In this document: positions 15,720 through 23,614 of the stretch, piece by piece | How the letters are laid out: each line of letters opens with the position of its first letter | How positions within the stretch are numbered: position 1 is the stretch's first letter | NCBI RefSeq assembly: GCF_035938995.1 | Contig: NZ_DASZGI010000145.1 | Location: 1 to 41,192 of the forward strand | DNA: 41,192 nucleotides | Direction of reading: 5' to 3' | Source of the DNA: DASZGI01 sp035938995 | GTDB taxonomy: Bacteria; Actinomycetota; Actinomycetes; Streptomycetales; Catenulisporaceae | Translations under genes and position numbers: made by a program | Notes under the pieces: generated by a model | Databases searched by the model: none | Seen by the model: only the letters and a program-made list of their open reading frames with translations | What the model was told of the DNA's origin: nothing

Positions 15720-17293
15720 CGGGCGTCCTCCGCAGGGCGTTGATTCCGCTCCGTGCGGATCCGGGCACCGGTGGCCGCCGCCAGCACAGCCTCCTCGGTG
15801 GCGCCCTCGCGCGGCAGTTCGGCCGCGAGGCGCCCCTCGTGCATCACCAGGATCCGGTCGGCCATGCCGAGCACCTCGGGCAGGTCGGAGGAGATCATGA
15901 GCACCGCGACGCCGTCGGCGGCCAACCGCGAGAGCAGCCGGTGCACCTGGACCTTGGTGCCGACGTCGATCCCGCGGGTCGGCTCGTCCACGATCAGCAC
16001 CTTCGGCGCTGTGGACAGCCATTTGCCGAGGACGACCTTCTGCTGGTTGCCGCCGGAGAGAGTGGCGACGGCGTCGGTCAGCCGTCCGTACTTCAGTTCC
16101 AGCCGCGCGGCCCAGTCGGTGGCCCGGGCGCGTTCGGCGGCGCGACTGACCAGTCCGCCGCGCGTCAGGGACCGAATTCCGGTCAGGGTGCTGTTGCGCT
16201 CGATGGAGTGGATCATCACCAGTCCCTGCGCGCGCCGGTCCTCGGGTACCAGCGCGATCCCGGCCGCCATCGCCGCGGAGGGCGATCCCGGCCGCAGCGC
16301 GCGGCCGTCGATCCGCACGCTGCCCGCATCCCAGCGGTCGACCCCGAACACGGCGCGGGCGACATCGGTGCGTCCGGCGCCGACCAGCCCGGCGAGCACG
16401 ACGATCTCGCCGCGGCGCACCTGGAACGAGACATCGGTGAACACGCCCTCGCGGGTGAGCCGGCGCACGTCGAGGGCGACCTCGCCGATCCGCGCGTGCT
16501 GTTCGGGGTAGAGCGAGCCCAGATCCCGGCCGACCATGCGGCGCACCAGGTCGTCCGCGCCGAGCCCGGCCACCGGCTCGGTGGCGATCCAGCCGCCGTC
16601 GCGCAGCGTGGTGACCGTGTCGCAGAGGTCGAATATCTCCTCCAGGCGGTGCGAGATGAAGAGGATCGCGGCGCCCTGCGCCTTGAGTGCGCGGGTGACC
16701 GCGAAGAGCCGCTCGACCTCGGCCGGGGTGAGCGCGGCGGTCGGCTCGTCCATGATCAGGACCCTGGCGTCGAAGGAGAGCGCTTTGGCGATCTCCACCA
16801 TCTGCTGGTCCGCGATGGACAGGCCGCGGGCGGGTTGGTCCGGGTCGAGTGCGACGCCGAGGCGGGCGAACAGATCCTCGGTCCACCGGCGCATCTTCGC
16901 CCGGTCGATCCGCCCGAGCGTGGCGCGCGGCTGACGGCCCATGTAGATGTTCTCGGCGATCGACAGGTGCGGGAAGACGGTCGGTTCTTGATAGATCACC
17001 GCGATTCCGGCGGCGCGCGCGTCGGCCGGTCCGCGGAAGACGGTCGGCTCGCCGTAGACCAGCACGCGGCCCCGGTCCGGGCGCAACGCGCCCGCGAGTA
17101 CCTTCACCAGGGTGGATTTCCCCGCGCCGTTCTCGCCGGCGAGAGCGTGCACGCTGCCCGGTGCGAGGTCCAGCGATACCGAACGCAGAGCCTGCACCGC
17201 GCCGAACGAGACGCTCACCGCGTCGAGCGCGAGGATGGCCGCCGCGCCGACGGGTGGCGACGGGCCCGCTGCGACCTCGGTTGAATCGTTCAC
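15716..17293 (-). CDS. rhaT: rhamnose ABC transporter ATP-binding protein RhaT
   Basis: A 525-residue double ATPase of the sugar ABC importer class (RbsA/XylG-like). The first domain has Walker A GENGAGKST and Walker B VLIMDEPTAAL; its signature motif is atypical, LSIADQQMVEIAKAL, as in this class. The second domain has a degenerate Walker A (GLVGAGRTD), the intact signature LSGGNQQKVVLGKWL and VLIVDEPTRGIDVG. The GTG at 17293 is chosen because GGAGG stands six bases upstream. A longer in-frame ATG at 17371 would place the operator inside the coding region. First gene of rhaT-rhaP-rhaQ-rhaS, under the operator at 17344. Confidence 0.9.
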   Translation of the reverse strand: MNDSTEVAAGPSPPVGAAAILALDAVSVSFGAVQALRSVSLDLAPGSVHALAGENGAGKSTLVKVLAGALRPDRGRVLVYGEPTVFRGPADARAAGIAVIYQEPTVFPHLSIAENIYMGRQPRATLGRIDRAKMRRWTEDLFARLGVALDPDQPARGLSIADQQMVEIAKALSFDARVLIMDEPTAALTPAEVERLFAVTRALKAQGAAILFISHRLEEIFDLCDTVTTLRDGGWIATEPVAGLGADDLVRRMVGRDLGSLYPEQHARIGEVALDVRRLTREGVFTDVSFQVRRGEIVVLAGLVGAGRTDVARAVFGVDRWDAGSVRIDGRALRPGSPSAAMAAGIALVPEDRRAQGLVMIHSIERNSTLTGIRSLTRGGLVSRAAERARATDWAARLELKYGRLTDAVATLSGGNQQKVVLGKWLSTAPKVLIVDEPTRGIDVGTKVQVHRLLSRLAADGVAVLMISSDLPEVLGMADRILVMHEGRLAAELPREGATEEAVLAAATGARIRTERNQRPAEDAR

Positions 17294-17343
17294 TGTCGAC
17301 CTCCAGGGAGCCGTGCGCCACAGCCGCACGCCGAGTTCGGCCT

Positions 17344-17399
17344 TTAAACGTTTCATATTGCGTGCGAGCACCGTAAAACCGCTGTCACTCGTCCGTCAA
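17344..17399 (-). promoter_or_regulatory. rhaT promoter with LacI-type operator
   Basis: On the minus strand, -35 TTGACG (17399-17394), an 18-base spacer and -10 TACGGT (17375-17370) face rhaT. The operator TGAAACGTTTAA (17355-17344) starts 14 bases after the -10 box, inside the early transcribed region, where a repressor would block transcription. It differs from the perfect palindrome at rhaI at two positions. Confidence 0.65.
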
Positions 17400-17628
17400 G
17401 GGATGGCGCCGATGCCGCGGACTGAGGGATGGCCGGGAGACCACCCGCCGGCTCCGAAATCAGGGCACGATTATGTCCTCACCGCGATGCGGAGTCCGCC
17501 ACCTCACCGCGCAGTTCGAAGACCATCAGCGCACCGGCGATTGCGACTGGTGTGCGGCCGCAATCGGAAAGGAAATCGCGGGCAAGCCGCGCATCCGGCG
17601 AGCGCGGGAGCGGCGCGTTCCAAGCTGT
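17400..17628. other. gap between rhaT promoter and lacI-type gene
   Basis: About 230 bases with no gene I can support. It lies downstream of the regulator gene and upstream of the rhaT promoter on the same strand. Confidence 0.4.
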
Positions 17629-18654
17629 TCACGGCCGGGATGGATGCCCCGTGGACTCGCGGGCGACCAGCTCAGGCTGGAGCACGACGCGCTGATGGAC
17701 GTGCATGTCCCCGTCGTCGCCGGTCTCGTCCAGCAACAGCGTCGCGGCCGTGCGCCCCAACTCGAGAGCGGGCTGGCGTACGGAGGTGAGCGGCACCGCG
17801 GCGGCCGCGGCGAACTCGATGTCGTCGTAGCCGACGAGCGCGACCGCGTCGGGTACGGCGATCCGCGCGGCGTGCAGGGCTTGAAGCACGCCGAAGGCGA
17901 GCAGGTCGTTGGCGCAGAACACGGCGGTCGGCCGACGTGAGAGGCCCAGCAGGCGCGCCCCGGCGTCGCGGCCGGCGGCCACGTCCAGACGCGGGGTCTC
18001 GATATGGGTGAGCGCGTCCTCAGGCAGGCCGCGGGCGGTGAGCGCGGCGAGCGCTCCGGTGCGCCGGTCCCGACACTGCGCCAGATGCATCGGACCGCTG
18101 ACGTAGGTGATCGCGACGTGGCCCTGGTCCAGCAGGTGGTCGGCGGCCAGGCGTCCGCCGGTCACGTCGTCGACGGATACCGAGCAGCACTCCCCCACCG
18201 GCGCGGACCGGTCCACCAGCACGAACGGGATGCCGCGGCGGCGGAAAGCGGCGAGGTTGGCCCCGGTCGGGTCGGCCGGGGTGATCAGCACCCCGCGCAC
18301 CCGCTGCTCGGCGAACAAGGACAGGTACTCGGCCTCTTCACTCGGATCCTCGGCACTGTTGCACAACGTCACGCCGAGCCCGGCGGCCCGCGCTTCGCGC
18401 TCGGCGCCGCGCGCCACCTGGACGAAGAACGGGTTGGTCATGTCCAGCACGAGCATCGCCACGATCCGGCTGCGCCCCGCCCGCAGCTGCCGGGCCGACT
18501 CGCTGCGCACGAAGCCGAGCAGGTCGATCGCCGCCTGCACCCGCTCGCGCGTCTGTTCGGAAACCAGGTCCGGCCGGTTGATCACGTTCGAGACCGTGCC
18601 GACCGACACGCCCGCCTGCCGCGCCACGTCCTTGATGCCCACGATGCGCGCCAA
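17629..18654 (-). CDS. LacI family transcriptional repressor, probable rhamnose regulator
   Basis: A 341-residue LacI/GalR repressor. The helix-turn-helix is GIKDVARQAGVSVGTVSNVI (about residues 6-25), followed by the hinge region around LLGFVRSESARQLRAGRS. The effector domain has the usual blocks IVAMLVLDMTNPFF, GVLITPADPTG, FVLVDRSAP, SVSVDDVTGGRLAADHLL and PTAVFCANDLLAFGVLQAL. The start is TTG at 18654, supported by GAGGAG ending five bases upstream. The gene stands between the rhamnose transport and catabolic operons and is divergent from rhaI. It most likely binds the TGAAWCGWTTMA palindromes found at five promoters here, with rhamnose or a pathway intermediate as inducer; that link is inference. 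Confidence 0.9.
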   Translation of the reverse strand: MARIVGIKDVARQAGVSVGTVSNVINRPDLVSEQTRERVQAAIDLLGFVRSESARQLRAGRSRIVAMLVLDMTNPFFVQVARGAEREARAAGLGVTLCNSAEDPSEEAEYLSLFAEQRVRGVLITPADPTGANLAAFRRRGIPFVLVDRSAPVGECCSVSVDDVTGGRLAADHLLDQGHVAITYVSGPMHLAQCRDRRTGALAALTARGLPEDALTHIETPRLDVAAGRDAGARLLGLSRRPTAVFCANDLLAFGVLQALHAARIAVPDAVALVGYDDIEFAAAAAVPLTSVRQPALELGRTAATLLLDETGDDGDMHVHQRVVLQPELVARESTGHPSRP

Positions 18655-18807
18655 GCCAGCTCCTCACCCGATCCCACCGCGACGCCCGGTCGATGCGGCC
18701 CGCTCCCGGCCGACCGCGTCCGCTCACATCGTAGGCGCTCCGCGTCCCCGGGACCTACCTTTGAAAGGGTCCAACTGGCGGGTGGCCTCCGGTCGGCCCG
18801 GATGGCC

Positions 18808-18855
18808 TTGACAGCGCCCGGCATTGGATCTAGGTTGCCGATCTGAAACGATTCA
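18808..18855 (+). promoter_or_regulatory. rhaI promoter with perfect palindromic operator
   Basis: A near-consensus housekeeping promoter: -35 TTGACA (18808-18813), 17-base spacer and -10 TAGGTT (18831-18836). The operator TGAAACGATTCA (18844-18855) begins seven bases past the -10 box, right at the expected transcription start. This is the classic position for LacI-type repression. On the other side, GGACC-TA-CCTTTGAAAGG around 18752-18770 is a looser inverted repeat that might serve the repressor's own promoter. Confidence 0.75.
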
Positions 18856-18902
18856 TACGCGATCCGCGGGGGTGCCTCACGGTGACGGGCAGGGTGACGG
18901 CG

Positions 18903-20069
18903 ATGGGCTACCGGTCCACGGTCAAGGCGCGGCTCGCGACGCTCCGGATCGAGCTGCCGTCGTGGGCTTTCGGCAATTCGGGCACCCGGTTCCGGGTCTT
19001 TCCGCAGCCGGGGGTGCCGCGCGACCCGTTCGAGAAACTCGCGGACGCGGCACAGGTGCACCGCTTCACCGGGGCCGCGCCGAGCGTGTCGCTGCACATC
19101 CCGTGGGACCGCGTGGACGACTTCGGAAAGCTGTCCGAACACGCGTCCTCGCTGGGCCTGCGCATCGGGATGATCAACGCGAACACCTTCCAGGACGAGG
19201 ACTACAAGCTCGGCTCGATCTGCCACCCGGACGCGGTGGTGCGCCGCAAGGCTCTGCAACACCTGCTGGACTGCGTGGACGTGATGGACGCCACCGGCTC
19301 GACCGCGCTCAAGCTCTGGTTCGCCGACGGCACGAACTATCCCGGGCAGGACGACATCGCCGCGCGCCAGGACCGGCTCGCCGAAGCTCTGGCCGCGGTC
19401 TACGAGCGCTTGGGCGACGGGCAGCGCATGGTGCTGGAGTACAAGCTGTTCGAGCCGGCCTTCTACCACACGGACGTGCCCGACTGGGGAACCGCCTATG
19501 CGCACACGATGAAGCTGGGCGAGAAGGCGAAGGTGGTGGTGGACACCGGGCATCATGCTCCCGGGACGAACATCGAGTTCATCGTCGCGTTCCTGCTGCG
19601 CGAGCGGAAGCTGGGCGCTTTCGACCTGAACTCCCGCTTCTACGCGGACGACGATCTGATGGCGGGCGCGGCCGACCCGTTCCAGCTGTTCCGGATCGTG
19701 CACGAGGTGGTGGGCGGCGGCGGGCTGGAACCGGAGGCGGGCGTCGCCTTCATGCTGGATCAGTGCCACAACATCGAGGAGAAGATCCCCGCGGTGATCC
19801 GCTCGGTGATGAACGTGCAGGAGGCCGCGGCCAAGGCGCTGCTCGTGGACGCCGAGGCGCTGCGCGCTGCGCAGAACGAGGGCGACGTGCTCGGCGCGCA
19901 CGCGGTTCTCATGGACGCCTACAACACCGACGTGCGCCCACTGCTGGCCGAACTGCGTGAGGAACAGGGCCTTGATCCGGACCCGATGGCCGCGTATCGC
20001 ACCTCGGGCTGGCGCGAGCGCATCGTCGCGCAGCGCGTCGGCGGCGTCCAGGCCAGCTGGGGAGCGTGA
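18903..20069 (+). CDS. rhaI: L-rhamnose isomerase
   Basis: A 388-residue cytoplasmic TIM-barrel isomerase converting L-rhamnose to L-rhamnulose. It belongs to the actinobacterial RhaI type (related to Pseudomonas stutzeri rhamnose isomerase), not the E. coli RhaA type. Recognisable blocks are ETPSW-like ELPSWAFGNSGTRFRVFPQP, VHRFTGAAPSVSLHIPWD, ALKLWFADGTNYPGQDD, VLEYKLFEPAFYHTDVPDWG, VVVDTGHHAPGTNIEFIV and FDLNSRFYADDDLMAGA, which hold the metal-binding E, D, H and D positions. ATG 18903 is preferred because it places the conserved ELPSW at the usual distance from the N terminus; GTG 18882 is in frame. The stop overlaps the next gene (GTGA). Confidence 0.92.
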   Translation: MGYRSTVKARLATLRIELPSWAFGNSGTRFRVFPQPGVPRDPFEKLADAAQVHRFTGAAPSVSLHIPWDRVDDFGKLSEHASSLGLRIGMINANTFQDEDYKLGSICHPDAVVRRKALQHLLDCVDVMDATGSTALKLWFADGTNYPGQDDIAARQDRLAEALAAVYERLGDGQRMVLEYKLFEPAFYHTDVPDWGTAYAHTMKLGEKAKVVVDTGHHAPGTNIEFIVAFLLRERKLGAFDLNSRFYADDDLMAGAADPFQLFRIVHEVVGGGGLEPEAGVAFMLDQCHNIEEKIPAVIRSVMNVQEAAAKALLVDAEALRAAQNEGDVLGAHAVLMDAYNTDVRPLLAELREEQGLDPDPMAAYRTSGWRERIVAQRVGGVQASWGA

Positions 20070-22147
20070 GCCGGGCTGTGGAGATATCGGACGCTGGGAC
20101 GGCGGACGCTGAGATATCGGACACCGTCAGAGAGCTGCTCGAGCGCTCCAACCGCCTGGGCTCCGATCCGCGCAGCACCAACTACGCGGGCGGCAACACC
20201 TCGGCGAAGGGGGCCGGGCTCGACCCGGCGACCGGCCGGGAGGCGGAACTGCTGTGGGTCAAAGGGTCCGGCGGGCATCTGGGCACGCTCAGCGAGGCCG
20301 GCCTCGCCGTGCTGCGCCTGGACCGGGTGCGCGCCATGCGGGACGTCTACACCGGGGTCGAGCACGAGGACGAGATGGTCGCCGCATTCGACTTCTGCCT
20401 GCACGGCAAAGGAGGCGCGGCCCCCTCGATCGACACCGCGATGCACGCGCTGGTGGACGCCGCGCACGTCGACCACCTGCACCCCGACTCCGGGATCGCG
20501 CTGGCGACCGCGGCCGACGGCGAAGCGCTGACCAAGGATTGTTTCGGCGACCGGGTGGTCTGGGTGCCGTGGCGGCGTCCCGGCTTCCAGCTCGGCCTGG
20601 ACATCGCCGCGATCAAGGCCGCGAATCCGCGGGCGGTCGGCTGCGTTCTCGGCGGCCACGGCATCACGGCATGGGGCGCGACCAGTGCCGAGTGCGAGGC
20701 GAACTCGCTGGGCATCATCCGCGCCGCGCAGGAATACCTCGACGCGCGCGGCAGGCCCGAGCCGTTCGGTCCGGTGCTCGACGGCTATGGCGCGCTGCCC
20801 GAAGCCGAGCGCCGGGAACGCGCGGCCGCGCTCGCCCCGATCATCAGAGGTCTTGCTTCAACCGATCAGCGGCAGGTCGGCCACTTCACCAACGGTGAGG
20901 TAGTCCTCGACTTCCTCGCGCACGCCGAGCACCCGCGTCTGGCCGCGCTGGGCACCTCGTGCCCGGACCATTTCCTGCGCACCAAGGTCCGCCCGCTCGT
21001 GCTCGATCTGCCCGCCTCGGCTCCGCTGGAGCAGGTCGTCGCCCGGCTGCGCGAACTGCACGACGCCTACCGCGCGGAATACGCGTCCTACTACGCCCGC
21101 CACGCGACCGCCGACTCCCCGCCGATGCGCGGCGCGGACCCGGCGATCGTGCTGGTGCCCGGCGTCGGGATGTTCTCCTTCGGACGCGACGAGCAGACCG
21201 CGCGCGTGGCCGGCGAGTTCTACGTCAACGCGATCAACGTGATGCGCGGCGCCGAATCAGTGTCCTCCTACGCCCCGATCCCCGAGTCGGAGAGGTTCCG
21301 GATCGAGTACTGGGCGCTGGAGGAGGCCAAGCTCGCCCGGATGCCCAAGCCCGAGCCGCTGGCCGGCCGTATCGCGTTCGTGACCGGCGCGGGCAGCGGC
21401 ATCGGCAAGGCGATCGCATACCGGCTGGCCGCCGAAGGCGCCTGCGTGGTGGTCGCGGATCTGAACGCCGAGAGCGGGGCCGCCGTCGCCGAGGAACTGG
21501 GCGGCCGGGACAAAGCGGTCGCCGTCACCGTGGACGTCACCGACGAACGGCAGATCGCCGATGCGCTGCGCGCTGCCGTCCTCGCCTTCGGCGGCGTCGA
21601 TCTGATCGTGAACAACGCCGGGATCTCCATCTCCAAACCATTGCTGGAGACCACTGCCCACGACTGGGACGTACAGCACGAGATCATGGCGCGCGGCTCG
21701 TTTCTCGTCTCCCGTGAGGGCGCCCGCGCCATGATCGAGCAGGGACTCGGCGGTGACATCGTCTACGTCGCGTCCAAAAACGCAGTGTTCGCGGGTCCGA
21801 ACAACATCGCGTACTCCGCCGCCAAGGCCGATCAAGCGCACCAGGTCCGCCTTCTGGCCGCCGAACTCGGCGAACACGGCATCCGCGTCAACGGCGTCAA
21901 CCCCGACGGCGTCGTGCGCGGCTCCGGGATCTTTGCTGGGGGCTGGGGCGCCCAACGCGCCGCCGTCTACGGCGTGCCCGAGGAGAAGCTCGGCGAGTTC
22001 TACGCCCAGCGCACCCTGCTCAAGCGCGAAGTGCTGCCCGAGCACGTGGCCAATGCGGTGTTCGCGCTCACCGGCGGCGACCTGAGCCACACCACCGGCC
22101 TGCACGTCCCCGTCGACGCCGGCGTCGCGGCCGCGTTCCTGCGATGA
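20066..22147 (+). CDS. bifunctional rhamnulose-1-phosphate aldolase/short-chain dehydrogenase
   Basis: A 693-residue fusion that splits rhamnulose-1-phosphate into DHAP and L-lactaldehyde and oxidises the lactaldehyde (RhaE/RhaW type). The N-terminal class II aldolase domain shows STNYAGGNTSAKG, WVKGSGGHLGTL and the zinc site AAHVDHLHPDSG (His near 134, 137 and 139). The C-terminal SDR domain starts near residue 433 with FVTGAGSGIGKAIA, has VDLIVNNAGIS, and carries YSAAK (about 583-587) as the catalytic Tyr-Lys pair. GTG 20066 overlaps the rhaI stop, and its own stop overlaps the rhaB start, so the three genes are one coupled operon. Passing lactaldehyde within one protein avoids release of a reactive aldehyde. 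Confidence 0.92.
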   Translation: MSRAVEISDAGTADAEISDTVRELLERSNRLGSDPRSTNYAGGNTSAKGAGLDPATGREAELLWVKGSGGHLGTLSEAGLAVLRLDRVRAMRDVYTGVEHEDEMVAAFDFCLHGKGGAAPSIDTAMHALVDAAHVDHLHPDSGIALATAADGEALTKDCFGDRVVWVPWRRPGFQLGLDIAAIKAANPRAVGCVLGGHGITAWGATSAECEANSLGIIRAAQEYLDARGRPEPFGPVLDGYGALPEAERRERAAALAPIIRGLASTDQRQVGHFTNGEVVLDFLAHAEHPRLAALGTSCPDHFLRTKVRPLVLDLPASAPLEQVVARLRELHDAYRAEYASYYARHATADSPPMRGADPAIVLVPGVGMFSFGRDEQTARVAGEFYVNAINVMRGAESVSSYAPIPESERFRIEYWALEEAKLARMPKPEPLAGRIAFVTGAGSGIGKAIAYRLAAEGACVVVADLNAESGAAVAEELGGRDKAVAVTVDVTDERQIADALRAAVLAFGGVDLIVNNAGISISKPLLETTAHDWDVQHEIMARGSFLVSREGARAMIEQGLGGDIVYVASKNAVFAGPNNIAYSAAKADQAHQVRLLAAELGEHGIRVNGVNPDGVVRGSGIFAGGWGAQRAAVYGVPEEKLGEFYAQRTLLKREVLPEHVANAVFALTGGDLSHTTGLHVPVDAGVAAAFLR

Positions 22148-23529
22148 GTCAGAGCACGAAGGCGTTCGCCGCGGTCGACCTCGGCGCGTCCAGCGGACGG
22201 GTGATCCGCGGCGTCGTGGGACCCGGCCGGCTCGAGCTGACCGAGATTCACCGCTTCCCCAACCGGCCGCTGACTACTCGGGGCGCGCTGCGCTGGGATT
22301 TCAGCACGCTCGAACGCGAGACGCGCGAGGGACTGCGGGCGGGCGGCCGGGTGGCGGGGATCGGGGTCGACAGCTGGGCGGTGGACTACGGCCTGCTCGA
22401 CGCGGACGACCGCCTGCTCGACGACCCGATCCACTACCGCGATCAGCGCACCGTGGATGTCCCCGAGCAGGTCTTCGGGCGCATCAGCGCGCAGCGCCTC
22501 TACCGGATCACCGGGATTCAGAACCAGCCGTTCAACACGATCCACCAACTCTACGCGGCACGCGACAGCACAGATCTGAAGGCGGCCGCACGCATCCTGA
22601 TGATCCCGGATCTGTTGTCCTGGCGGCTGACCGGCGTCGCAGGGACCGAGATCACCAACGCGTCCACCACCGGCCTGCTCGACCCGGGCACGGGGTCGTG
22701 GTCGCGGGAGGTCTTCGACGCGCTCGACCTCGATCCCGCGTTGTTCGCGCCGCTGCGCGGCCCGGGAGAACCCGCGGGCTTCGCCGCCGACTTCCGGGCC
22801 CCGGTCTACACGGTGGGCTCGCACGACACCGCGTCGGCCGTCGCCGCCGTCCCCGCCGCCGACGAGAACTTCGGGTATGTCTCGTCCGGCACCTGGTCAC
22901 TCGTGGGCGTCGAGGTGGACGCCCCGGTGCGCACCGAGAAATCGCGCGCCGCGAACTTCACCAACGAGCTGGGCGTCGACGGCACGGTGCGCTACCTGCG
23001 CAATGTCATGGGCCTGTGGCTGCTGCAGGAGTGCCTGCGCGACTGGGGCCGCGAGGCTGATCTGCCCGCGTTGCTCGACGCCGCCGCGCACGTACCGGGC
23101 CGACGCAGCCTGATCGACGCGACGGACCCGGTCTTCCTCGCTGCCGGCGCCATGCCCGAACGCATCGCGGCCATGTGCCGCGACTCGGGGACACCGGTGC
23201 CCCGCGACCACCCCGAGATGGTGCGCTGCATCCTCGACTCGCTCGCCGAGGCTTATCGCAGGGCGCTGGCCGAGGCGTCCGAATTGACCGGCAAGCGCAT
23301 CGCCGCCGTGCACATCGTCGGCGGCGGTTCTCGCAACACACTGCTATGCCAGCTGACTGCCGACGCCGTCGGCGCGCCGGTGATCGCAGGGCCGGTCGAG
23401 GCCGCCGCGATCGGCAACCTGCTGATCCAGGCGCGCGCGGCCGCAGCGGTGAGCGGCGACTTGGCAGACCTGCGCGCCCTGGTCGCGCGCACCCAGCCGC
23501 TGCGCCGATTCGAGCCCTCCTGCCGGTAG
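22144..23529 (+). CDS. rhaB: L-rhamnulokinase
   Basis: A 461-residue FGGY-family sugar kinase that phosphorylates L-rhamnulose at O-1. The N-terminal ATPase fold starts AAVDLGASSGRVIRG, and IGVDSWAVDYGLLDADDRLL is the RhaB-type substrate region. LYRITGIQNQPFNTIHQLYA, IPDLLSWRLTGV and YVSSGTWSLVGVEVD are further family blocks. The C-terminal ATP site is VHIVGGGSRNTLLCQLTAD. The ATG overlaps the aldolase gene's stop (ATGA). It closes the catabolic operon; a rhamnose mutarotase gene (rhaM) is not seen in the window. Confidence 0.93.
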   Translation: MSQSTKAFAAVDLGASSGRVIRGVVGPGRLELTEIHRFPNRPLTTRGALRWDFSTLERETREGLRAGGRVAGIGVDSWAVDYGLLDADDRLLDDPIHYRDQRTVDVPEQVFGRISAQRLYRITGIQNQPFNTIHQLYAARDSTDLKAAARILMIPDLLSWRLTGVAGTEITNASTTGLLDPGTGSWSREVFDALDLDPALFAPLRGPGEPAGFAADFRAPVYTVGSHDTASAVAAVPAADENFGYVSSGTWSLVGVEVDAPVRTEKSRAANFTNELGVDGTVRYLRNVMGLWLLQECLRDWGREADLPALLDAAAHVPGRRSLIDATDPVFLAAGAMPERIAAMCRDSGTPVPRDHPEMVRCILDSLAEAYRRALAEASELTGKRIAAVHIVGGGSRNTLLCQLTADAVGAPVIAGPVEAAAIGNLLIQARAAAAVSGDLADLRALVARTQPLRRFEPSCR

Positions 23530-23565
23530 CCCGCACCGGGGCTAGCTGAGAGGTTCATCTCCTTG

Positions 23566-23598
23566 TAATATCCCAGACGCGGGTTATGAATCGTTTCA
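23566..23598 (+). promoter_or_regulatory. GH78 promoter region with perfect palindromic operator
   Basis: A -10-like TAATAT at 23566-23571 is followed 15 bases later by the operator TGAATCGTTTCA (23587-23598), the exact reverse complement of the rhaI operator. The -35 is weak. The operator ends 16 bases before the ATG of the rhamnosidase gene, next to its ribosome site. Confidence 0.65.
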
Positions 23599-23614
23599 AT
23601 TTCTGGGAGGCCCA

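Noticed and set aside
14667..17321. Open frame of 884 residues covering rhaP and most of rhaT
   Set aside because: Only its last 350 residues are a permease; the rest is the wrong frame of the ATPase gene, which has full ABC motifs.
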